From Granulicella rosea (lineage in GTDB: Bacteria; Acidobacteriota; Terriglobia; Terriglobales; Acidobacteriaceae), in contig NZ_FZOU01000012.1 of the NCBI RefSeq assembly GCF_900188085.1, forward strand, positions 26,185 through 90,184: a stretch of DNA of 64,000 nucleotides, written 5' to 3'. A model generated the notes under the pieces. The model made no database searches. It had not been told where the DNA came from and saw nothing but the letters and a program-made list of their open reading frames with translations. Shown here in pieces: positions 52,807 through 60,661 of the stretch (position 1 is the first letter of the stretch; every line of letters begins with the position of its first letter). Both the position numbers and the translations under genes were made by a program.

Positions 52807-54101
52807 CACTTCGCCTCCGGCGCCTTGCCTGCGTTGGGCTTCACGACGCGTACGGCCTCGCCGTCGGTCAGCGAGTCGGACGGGTTGCCCACGATCGCCT
52901 GGCCTGGCTTTAGCCCGCTGAGAATCTCAACCTGAGTACCGAGGTCGCGACCCGGAACGACGCGCACCATCCGCAGATGATTTGTATCGTCCACGGTTGC
53001 AATTCGCAGACCGTCCGGCGTGAGGATCAATGCACTGACCGGAACGATCAACGCCGGCGCGGCGTTCGACACATGCAGATGCACCTCGGTGAAGCTGCCC
53101 GGCAACAGCTCGCCCGTCTTGTTGTCGACGTCGACCTCGGCCAGCAGCGTGCGCGTGCCGGGGTCCACCGCGTCGGACGAACGCACCAGCTTGCCTTCGA
53201 ACTTGCGGCCCGGATACTGCGGCAGCGTCAGCTCGGCGAGCGCGCCGTTCTTCGCATCGGGCGAGTAAACCTGCGGTACGTTGATGAAGACGCGCAGCCG
53301 GTTGTTGGCCGAGATGTCGAAGATCTCGCGATTGGCCGAGACCGTGCCCGCCCCCGCCGTGGTCGTGCTGCCCGAGGCCGAGATCAACTGGCCGACCTCG
53401 ATATTGCGCGCCGTCACCACGCCGTCGAAGGGGGCCGTGACGCGTTCGAAGCCTACCAGCTCCTGAATGCGCTGCACGTTGGCCTGCGCCGCGGCGACCT
53501 GCGTATTGCTGGCCGCCAGGCTGTTGGCCGCGTTGTCCGTATCCTGCTGCGATACGGCGTTCTTGCCGATCAGATCCTTGTAGCGATCGGCGGTGGTCTT
53601 CGCCAGGCCAGCGTTGGTCTGCGCGGTCGCGAGGTCGGCCTTGGCTTGTGCAAGCTGCTGATCGAGCTCCGGCGTCTCGATCACCGCGAGCAGCTCGCCC
53701 TTGCGCACATGCGAGCCGATGTCGTGCGACCACGACTTCACATAGCCCGTGGTGCGCGCGTAGATGGGCGCAAGCTGATAGGCCTGGATGTTGCCCGGCA
53801 GCACGATCTCGCGCGCGGTCTGCGCCATCACGGGCTGCTCCAGCATCACCGTGGGCGCGGCCGTGGTGTCGGTATACTTCTCCAGCTCGGACGCGTTGTG
53901 CTTGCGCTTGAGGATGCCAAGCACCGCGAGGACGACGGCCGCGATCAGGATCACAAGGACGACGATCGTGAGCACGCCACGGTTGGTCTGCGGCGGTTCA
54001 TGGTGCTGGGTGTCGTGATGACCGGGGTTGGTCGCTTCTGCGGAGCTCATCGGGCTCTCCTTCTTATCGTTCTCGTTGTTGCTGAATGACGTGTCGCTCA
54101 T
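52806..54101 (-). CDS. RND efflux periplasmic adaptor (HlyD/MFP)
   Basis: 431 aa from the ATG at 54101, overlapping the pump gene's stop (ATGA). One membrane segment (LTIVVLVILIAAVVLAVLGI) anchors it. The barrel/lipoyl halves flank a helical hairpin (LIGKNAVSQQDTDNAANSL) with VTAPFDGVVTARNIEVG. The longer upstream frame is within the pump gene and is not coding. It links pump and outer-membrane channel. Confidence 0.92.
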   Translation of the reverse strand: MSDTSFSNNENDKKESPMSSAEATNPGHHDTQHHEPPQTNRGVLTIVVLVILIAAVVLAVLGILKRKHNASELEKYTDTTAAPTVMLEQPVMAQTAREIVLPGNIQAYQLAPIYARTTGYVKSWSHDIGSHVRKGELLAVIETPELDQQLAQAKADLATAQTNAGLAKTTADRYKDLIGKNAVSQQDTDNAANSLAASNTQVAAAQANVQRIQELVGFERVTAPFDGVVTARNIEVGQLISASGSTTTAGAGTVSANREIFDISANNRLRVFINVPQVYSPDAKNGALAELTLPQYPGRKFEGKLVRSSDAVDPGTRTLLAEVDVDNKTGELLPGSFTEVHLHVSNAAPALIVPVSALILTPDGLRIATVDDTNHLRMVRVVPGRDLGTQVEILSGLKPGQAIVGNPSDSLTDGEAVRVVKPNAGKAPEAK

Positions 54102-57100
54102 GCGTGCGCCTCCTGCTGGCCCGGCGCGGGCTTGGGCGGAAGAGGCTTGTCGTTGCGATGCATGAAGGCGAAGAAGACGGGCACGAAGGTCAGCGTGCCG
54201 AAGGTCGCGAGCAGCAGGCCGCCGATCACGGCGCGTCCCAGCGGCGCGTTCTGCTCGCCGCCATCGCCCAGGCCAAGCGCCATCGGCACCATGCCGATCA
54301 TCATCGCGAGCGCCGTCATGATGACGGGACGGAAGCGCGTGAAGCCCGCGGACAGCGCGGCTTCGAGCGCCGTCATGCCCTCTTCCATCTGCTCCTTCGC
54401 GAAGCTGACGACGAGGATGGAGTTGGCCGTCGCGACGCCGACGCACATGATCGAACCCGTGAGCGCGGGCACGCTGATGTGCGTGTCCGTGAGGAAGAGC
54501 AGCCACACGATGCCGGCCAGCGCGCCGGGCAATGCGGCGATGATGATGAACGGATCGAGCCAGCTCTGGAAGTTGACCACGATCAACGCATACACCAGCA
54601 CGATCGAGAAGAGCAGACCAACCACCAGGCCGACGAACGAGCTATGCATGGTCTGGATCTGGCCGCGCACATAGATCTCCGTACCGCGCGGCAGCGTGCC
54701 GGACTTCTTCAGATCGTCGACCATCTTCTCCACGCGCTTGGCCACGCTGTTCAGGTCCGAGCCTTCGACCGAGCCGTAGATGTCGATCACCGGACGCGCG
54801 TTGTAGTGGCTCACCGTGGCCTGTTCCATGCCGCGGTCGATGGTTGCGAGGTTGCCCAGCAGTTGCGGCTGGCCCGTGCCGGTGAGGCTTGCGACGGGGA
54901 AGTTCTGCAGTTGCTCGTAGCTCTGCACGTCGTACTGCGGCGTCTGCACGGCGATATTGTAACTAACATGGTTCTGCGGGTTGAGGTAGTACGTCGGCGA
55001 GGTCTGGAAGCTGCCGCTCAACCCGATCAGTACATCGTTCGCCACATCGCGCTGGCTGAAGCCCACCTGCTGCGCGCGCGTGCGGTCCACGTTGATGGTC
55101 CACTTGGGCAGGTCGAACGGCTGTTGAATGCGCAGGTCGGTCGTGCCGGGCACATGGCTGATGTCCTGCATCAGCTTCTCGGCGATCACGCGATTCTGCG
55201 CGGCGGCCAGACCGATGAACTGGATATCGAGCTGCGCGGGCAGGCCGAAGTTCAGAATCTGGCTGACCATGTCGGTCGGCAGATAGTAGAACTCCGTGCC
55301 GGGAAACTGCTTCAGCAGCTTATCGCGCAACGCATGCGTGTAGAGGTCGGTGGGCTTGTGCTTCTCTTCGAGCGAGACGAGGATGTCCGCGTCCGCCGTG
55401 CCCACGGGCGCCGAGTTCGAGTACGAAAGATTCAAGCCCGAGTAGGGGATGCCGATGTTGTCGATCATCGTGCCCAGCTCGGCCTGCGGCACCGTCTGCC
55501 GGATCACGTCTTCGATCTGATCGCAGAGCCGCGCCGTATCCTCGATGCGCGTGCCGGTATGCGCGCGCACATGCAGCTTGAACTGGCCGCCATCGACCGA
55601 GGGGAAGAAGTCCTGTCCAAGCCACGGATAGAGCAGCACGATCGACCCGATCCAGAAGGCGACGATCGAGAACAGGAAGGTGAGCTTGTACTGCAGCGCC
55701 AGATTCAGCACGCCGTGATAGCCGTTGCGCAGCTTTTCGAAGTAGTGCTCGAAGGTGATCTGAAAGCGTATGAACGGGTTGCGGCTGCTCTTCGCCTGCT
55801 CCACGCGATCGTGCTCATGGCCCTTCAGCAGATACTTCGCCATGGTCGGCACGATCGTACGCGAGAGGAAGTAAGACGCCAGCATGGCGAAGCACACGGC
55901 CTCGGCCAGCGGCACGAACAGGTAGCGCGCCACGCCGCCCAGGAAGAACATCGGCACGAACACGATGCAGATGGAGATGGTCGAGACGAAGGCCGGAACC
56001 GCGATCTGCGCGGCGCCGGTGAGGATCGCGTCCTCGACCTCCTTGCCCTCTTCGAGATTGCGGTTGATGTTCTCGATCTCGACCGTCGCGTCGTCGACCA
56101 GGATGCCGACCGCGAGCGCAAGGCCGCCGAGCGTCATGATGTTGATCGTCTCGCCCAGCGCCGCCAGCATCAGCAGCGAGCAGATGACCGAGAGCGGAAT
56201 GGACACCGCGATGATGATGGTCGAGCGCCAGCTTCCGAGGAAGATCAGGATCATCGCGGCGGTAAGACACGCGGCGATCAACGCCTCGCGCACGACGCCG
56301 CTGATGGCCGCGCGCACGAAGACCGACTGGTCGGCGATGGGACGCATCTTCAACGTCTTCGGCAACTGCGCCGCGATCAACGGCAACTGCGCGCGTACGT
56401 TCGCGATGATATCGAGCGTGGAGGCGTTGCCGGTCTTCTGCACGGTCAACAGCGAGGCGCGCTGACCGTCCACGCGCACGACGTTGGTCTGCGGCGGGAA
56501 GCCGTCGCGCACGTTGCCGATGTCGCGGATGTAGACCGTCGCGCCGTTCACGGTGCGGATGGGAATGGCGTTCAACGCGGCGATGTTGTCGGGCGCGCTG
56601 TTGGTCTCGACCTGGTAGTCGAGGTGTCCCATCTTCACGTCGCCGGCGGGCAGGATGATGTTCTGCGCGCTGATGGCGTTGACGACATCGTTCGGCGAAA
56701 GGCCGTAGGCCTGCAGCTTGGCGCTGTTGATGTCCACCTGCACCTGGCGCTGCTTGCCGCCGTACGGGTAGGGCATGGCCGCGCCCTGCACGGTCGACAG
56801 TTGAGTGCGGATGAAGTTGGTGCCGAAGTCGTTGAGCTGCTGCTCGCTCAGCCCGTCGCCCGAGAGGCCGAGCTGCAGCACCGGCACGCTCGATGCGCTG
56901 TATTGAATGACCAGCGGCGGCGTGGTGCCCACGGGGTCGGTGCGCAGCGCGGTCTGCGCGACGGCGGTCACCTGCGCCACGGCCTGCGAGATGACGACCG
57001 AGGGCCGGAAGAAGATCTTGACGACCGAGACGCCGTTCAGCGTCTGCGATTCGGTGTGCTCGATGTCGTTGACGGTCGTGGTCAGGTTGCGCTCGAACGG

Positions 57101-57295
57101 CACCACGATGCGGTCGCCGAGCTGCTCAGGCGACAGACCCGCATAGTTCCACACCACCGAGACGACCGGGATGTCGATGTTCGGGAAGATGTCCACCGGC
57201 GTGCGCAGCATGACCACCGGGCCCACGATGAACAGGAGCAGCGACAACACGACGAAGGTATAAGGTCTTGCGAGCGCAAGACGGACGATCCACAT
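54098..57295 (-). CDS. RND inner-membrane efflux pump (AcrB-like)
   Basis: 1065 aa with AAGGAG 6 bases before the ATG. Twelve membrane helices, the long periplasmic loops and RND motifs are visible: RTPVDIFPNIDIPVVSV at the start and LALAVGILVDDATVEIEN around helix 4, with the proton-relay acids. Multidrug or solvent export is likely; the substrate cannot be read from sequence. First gene of a three-gene operon. Confidence 0.93.
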   Translation of the reverse strand: MWIVRLALARPYTFVVLSLLLFIVGPVVMLRTPVDIFPNIDIPVVSVVWNYAGLSPEQLGDRIVVPFERNLTTTVNDIEHTESQTLNGVSVVKIFFRPSVVISQAVAQVTAVAQTALRTDPVGTTPPLVIQYSASSVPVLQLGLSGDGLSEQQLNDFGTNFIRTQLSTVQGAAMPYPYGGKQRQVQVDINSAKLQAYGLSPNDVVNAISAQNIILPAGDVKMGHLDYQVETNSAPDNIAALNAIPIRTVNGATVYIRDIGNVRDGFPPQTNVVRVDGQRASLLTVQKTGNASTLDIIANVRAQLPLIAAQLPKTLKMRPIADQSVFVRAAISGVVREALIAACLTAAMILIFLGSWRSTIIIAVSIPLSVICSLLMLAALGETINIMTLGGLALAVGILVDDATVEIENINRNLEEGKEVEDAILTGAAQIAVPAFVSTISICIVFVPMFFLGGVARYLFVPLAEAVCFAMLASYFLSRTIVPTMAKYLLKGHEHDRVEQAKSSRNPFIRFQITFEHYFEKLRNGYHGVLNLALQYKLTFLFSIVAFWIGSIVLLYPWLGQDFFPSVDGGQFKLHVRAHTGTRIEDTARLCDQIEDVIRQTVPQAELGTMIDNIGIPYSGLNLSYSNSAPVGTADADILVSLEEKHKPTDLYTHALRDKLLKQFPGTEFYYLPTDMVSQILNFGLPAQLDIQFIGLAAAQNRVIAEKLMQDISHVPGTTDLRIQQPFDLPKWTINVDRTRAQQVGFSQRDVANDVLIGLSGSFQTSPTYYLNPQNHVSYNIAVQTPQYDVQSYEQLQNFPVASLTGTGQPQLLGNLATIDRGMEQATVSHYNARPVIDIYGSVEGSDLNSVAKRVEKMVDDLKKSGTLPRGTEIYVRGQIQTMHSSFVGLVVGLLFSIVLVYALIVVNFQSWLDPFIIIAALPGALAGIVWLLFLTDTHISVPALTGSIMCVGVATANSILVVSFAKEQMEEGMTALEAALSAGFTRFRPVIMTALAMMIGMVPMALGLGDGGEQNAPLGRAVIGGLLLATFGTLTFVPVFFAFMHRNDKPLPPKPAPGQQEAHA

Positions 57296-57349
57296 CGAAG
57301 CTCCTTTTCACCCGGCGGACGAAACGTTGCGGCCGGGGCGAAACTAAAC

Positions 57350-57364
57350 TGAACCTTTGGTTCA
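57350..57364. promoter_or_regulatory. TetR operator upstream of the efflux operon
   Basis: TGAACCTTTGGTTCA, a perfect 6-3-6 inverted repeat 54 bp before the pump start. It matches the site at 58114-58128 in spacing and outer bases. Confidence 0.75.
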
Positions 57365-57388
57365 CAAAATAGACGTTTCCGGCAACCC

Positions 57389-58036
57389 TTAGGACTCAGG
57401 AAGTTTTTTCTGCCGTTGGCGATAACCCGGTTTTCGCAGGCCGCCGAAGACCGCCTCGACCATCGCGGTCGACTCTTCCGCGCTCAACGAGCCGTGCCCG
57501 GCGAGCAGGCGGAAGATCATCGGACCGTAGATCAGGTCCAGCACGATCTCGCCGTCGATCTCCCTGCGAATCTCGCCGCGATCCACGCCGCGGCGCCACA
57601 TGATGCGCGTCGCATCCCGCCGCGCATAGAGAAAACGCTCGCGAAACAGCGCCAGGAAACCCGGATCGCTCTGGCCTTCGGCGATGAACTGGCCGAAGAG
57701 CCGGCCCAGCGGCGAGGCGTAAAACGCCATCACGGCCTTCAGTTGCTGGGAAAAATCGGCCTCGGCCGAGCCCGTATCCGGGGTGAAGACCCGCTCGCTC
57801 ATGCCGGCCAGGTAGGCGTCGAGCGCCACCTGACTCTTGTTTGGCCACCATTTATAGATCGTGGCCTTGCTGACGCCGGCGCGTTCGGCGATGGCGTCCG
57901 CCGTGACCTTGCGCAGCGGTTTGCGCTCGAGCAGTTGCAGGGCGGAGCGCAGAATCCGGGCCTTGCACTCCAGGCTACGCTGGCGTCCGCGCGGCCTCGG
58001 CTCTTCGACCGGCGGCGCCGCCTGGAGATTCGACAT
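57389..58036 (-). CDS. TetR-family repressor
   Basis: 215 aa from the ATG at 58036, AAGGAG 8 bases upstream. The HTH is KVTADAIAERAGVSKATIYK (about residues 41-60) followed by WWPNKSQVALDAYLA. The C-terminal ligand domain is helical. It is 93 bp upstream of the RND operon on the same strand, and matching operators stand before both, so it very probably represses itself and the pump. Confidence 0.9.
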   Translation of the reverse strand: MSNLQAAPPVEEPRPRGRQRSLECKARILRSALQLLERKPLRKVTADAIAERAGVSKATIYKWWPNKSQVALDAYLAGMSERVFTPDTGSAEADFSQQLKAVMAFYASPLGRLFGQFIAEGQSDPGFLALFRERFLYARRDATRIMWRRGVDRGEIRREIDGEIVLDLIYGPMIFRLLAGHGSLSAEESTAMVEAVFGGLRKPGYRQRQKKLPES

Positions 58037-58113
58037 GGGTTCCGCTCCTTGGTGTCGATGCTGCCGCTCGCGCGGCGCCTCGTCGGTTCGTTCCAATCAG
58101 GATCATTCTAAAC

Positions 58114-58128
58114 TGAACGTACCGTTCA
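58114..58128. promoter_or_regulatory. TetR operator upstream of the repressor gene
   Basis: TGAACGTACCGTTCA, a 6-3-6 inverted repeat 77 bp before the tetR start. It shares TGAAC(N5)GTTCA with the efflux-operon site. Confidence 0.75.
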
Positions 58129-58392
58129 ACAAACGTTAATCTGAAAACCGCCGATTCCGAAGCCCGTCGCCGCATGGACTTTGTCTCCATTTGCGATGGG
58201 CCTAAAGTCGTGACCGCTCCGGCCGATAGGTGTTTTGAGCGGCTCTGCGCAGCCGTGTTTGTGGGGACCGTTCCAATAGTTTTGTCCGTTGGTCGAAGTT
58301 GGCTTCGCCTCCGGGACTTCCGATTCGCACGCTTCGGCTCCCTCGCGAAGAGTTCTCGTGTGTCCGGTTCCGGTTGCGCTGGGGAGATTCGC

Positions 58393-60000
58393 GTGATTCG
58401 TCGTTCCGTTCCGAACCTTTTCGCTCTTGTGTGCCTTTTTGTCGCGGCCGCTGCCGCAAGCGCCACCGACCTGACCTTGACCGGTGACACCCACGTCAAC
58501 TCTTCGCGCACCACCACGAACTACGGCGGCGTATCGAACGTGGCCGTCGGCCCGTCGATCGTCGGGACCAATACGGGCCTGCTGCAGTTCGACACAACCG
58601 TGCTGCCCGCCGGCACGACGTCCTCGCAGATCGCGCGGGCGACGCTGCGGCTCTATCTCAACCGCGTCGCGATCGGCGGAACCGTCACCGTCTCTCCGGT
58701 GACCTCGGCCTGGAGCGAGGCCACGGCGACCTATGCGACGATCCCGAGCCTCGCCGGCGCCGCGGCCAGCTTTCCGGCGACCGTCGCGGGCGCGTACGTC
58801 ACGGTCGACATCACCTCGCTGGTCCAGGGTTGGGTCGCGACGCCGGCGTCGAACTTCGGCCTCGCGCTGACCGCGGGCACGGCCAGCGTCACCTTCGACT
58901 CCAAGGAGAACGACGAGACGGCCCACGCGCCGCATATCGACGTGACCATCACCTCGCAGGGCGCGACCGGGGCGACGGGAGCCACCGGCGCGCAGGGGAT
59001 CCAGGGTATTCCGGGCGTGCAAGGCGCGACCGGCGCGGTTGGAGCGACCGGCGCCACGGGTGCGCAGGGAATCCAGGGCGTTCAAGGCGTTACGGGCGCC
59101 ACCGGCGCTGTCGGCGCACAGGGCGTCACCGGAGCTGTCGGCGCCACGGGTCTTACGGGCAGCACAGGCGCGACCGGCGCTGTCGGCGCGACCGGTGCGG
59201 TTGGCGCCACGGGCGCGACCGGCGCACAGGGCGTGACTGGAGCTACTGGGGCTACCGGCGCAACGGGTTTACAGGGCGCCACGGGTGCTACCGGGGCGCA
59301 GGGCGTCACCGGCGCGGTTGGGGCCACGGGCCTTACCGGCAGCACGGGCGCGACCGGTGTAACCGGAGCAGTTGGAGCCACGGGGGCTACTGGCGCTACA
59401 GGCGTGACCGGCGCACAAGGCGTGACCGGAGCGACCGGCGCCACGGGCTCTACCGGAGCCACCGGCGCCACGGGGAGCACGGGCGCGACCGGCGCCACTG
59501 GAGTCACGGGTTCAACGGGTTCCACCGGCGCGACCGGCGCGGTTGGAGCGGTTGGAGCGACCGGCGCCACGGGCGTGATCGGTTCGGTCAGCGTGACCAA
59601 CGGCAACGCCACGGGCTCGGCCTCGGTTAGCGGCTCGACGCTCACCGTCAACTTTCCGGGCGCCGCGGGCGGCAGCGGCACGGTCGTTCTCACCCAGGCG
59701 AGCGGGTCGACCATCGCCACCACCTCGAACGCTCTCGTCCTGGTGCCGGCGAGCAGCACGGTCACCCTGCCTCGAGCCAACACGGCAGGGCAGCGGATCA
59801 CGGTCTTTCTCAATCCTCCGAACGGCGGCGTCGATCCCAACGCCATCACCATCCTGCGGCAGAGTACGGACACCATCAGCAACGCCACCGACGGCGGGGT
59901 CTCTCCGTTCTCGCCGGGCGCGACATCGCTTTCCACCTATGGCGTCGTCGAGTTCATCTCCGATGGATTGGGAACGTGGTACGCCACGTTTGCGAACTAG
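58393..60000 (+). CDS. Secreted DNRLRE-domain protein with a collagen-like Gly-X-Y stalk
   Basis: 535 aa from a GTG at 58393, with GGGGAG about 8 bases upstream and a signal peptide directly after (NLFALVCLFVAAAAASA). Residues about 25-185 form a DNRLRE-type beta domain (TNYGGVSNVAVG, ARATLRLYLNRV). From 58960 to 59580 there are 69 Gly-X-Y triplets, mostly GAT, GAV, GVT, GST and GAQ, with Thr in the Y position and almost no Pro. A C-terminal beta-rich cap follows. Likely a trimeric surface fibre. First gene of a four-gene cluster. Confidence 0.82.
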   Translation: MIRRSVPNLFALVCLFVAAAAASATDLTLTGDTHVNSSRTTTNYGGVSNVAVGPSIVGTNTGLLQFDTTVLPAGTTSSQIARATLRLYLNRVAIGGTVTVSPVTSAWSEATATYATIPSLAGAAASFPATVAGAYVTVDITSLVQGWVATPASNFGLALTAGTASVTFDSKENDETAHAPHIDVTITSQGATGATGATGAQGIQGIPGVQGATGAVGATGATGAQGIQGVQGVTGATGAVGAQGVTGAVGATGLTGSTGATGAVGATGAVGATGATGAQGVTGATGATGATGLQGATGATGAQGVTGAVGATGLTGSTGATGVTGAVGATGATGATGVTGAQGVTGATGATGSTGATGATGSTGATGATGVTGSTGSTGATGAVGAVGATGATGVIGSVSVTNGNATGSASVSGSTLTVNFPGAAGGSGTVVLTQASGSTIATTSNALVLVPASSTVTLPRANTAGQRITVFLNPPNGGVDPNAITILRQSTDTISNATDGGVSPFSPGATSLSTYGVVEFISDGLGTWYATFAN

Positions 60001-60064
60001 AACCCCCACCACGGCAGGACCGGGCGTCAAGGGTTCGGATGGTAGAAGCAGCGAAGGAGCGAGC

Positions 60065-60661
60065 ATGAAGACGAAGTCTTTGAGGCGGTCGGCGGGTACG
60101 ATCTCCACCCTGTTGGCGGCGCACCTGCTGGCGCCGGCCCTGCAAGCGCAGGCAAACCCGAGGCCAGCGGTGGAGCTGACTCAGAACGGCTGCGCGCAGG
60201 TGGGCGAGGGAGATACGATCTCGTTCGACTGGAATCCCGGCTTCGATCACGCCGGCGGTGTCACCGGCATGCGGAGGGTCTTCCTGCTCTTTGCCCCGCG
60301 CGGGGAAGAAGCGCAGGCGGAACCGGGGCGCGGCGGCATTCTGCTGTCCGCCACCCGGTCCGCCGAGCGTACCGGCTTGCACGGCTCTTTGCACGGTTCC
60401 ACCATCGCCGCGCAGCCCAATGGCTTCTATCGCGTCACCTTCCGGCCATCCCTTCACGGCGCCGAACCCGGAGAGTATCGCCTGGTGGACGCACGCGTGG
60501 ATGCTCGAGTCGACACACGCTATCGAGGCGCCCGCCCGGAGATGACGAACAATCCGGTTCGTTCTGCGTACTGCCTGCGGATTCTGCCTGCCGATACTGT
60601 CCGCGGTCCAGTCACTCCTTCAGCCAGCAACCTTCAGCCAGCATTCAGGAGTGCGCAGTGA
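60065..60661 (+). CDS. Hypothetical secreted protein
   Basis: 198 aa from the ATG at 60065, preceded by AAGGAG. A signal peptide ends near LLAPALQAQA. The rest is a beta-rich domain of no known family (FDWNPGFDHAGGV, YRVTFRPSLHGAEPGEYRLVD) with two cysteines that could form a disulfide. It overlaps the next gene by GTGA, so the two are co-translated. Confidence 0.65.
   Translation: MKTKSLRRSAGTISTLLAAHLLAPALQAQANPRPAVELTQNGCAQVGEGDTISFDWNPGFDHAGGVTGMRRVFLLFAPRGEEAQAEPGRGGILLSATRSAERTGLHGSLHGSTIAAQPNGFYRVTFRPSLHGAEPGEYRLVDARVDARVDTRYRGARPEMTNNPVRSAYCLRILPADTVRGPVTPSASNLQPAFRSAQ

Noticed and set aside
58960..59580. DNA satellite or CRISPR
   Set aside because: The periodicity is 9 bp and codes for Gly-X-Y triplets in an intact frame.
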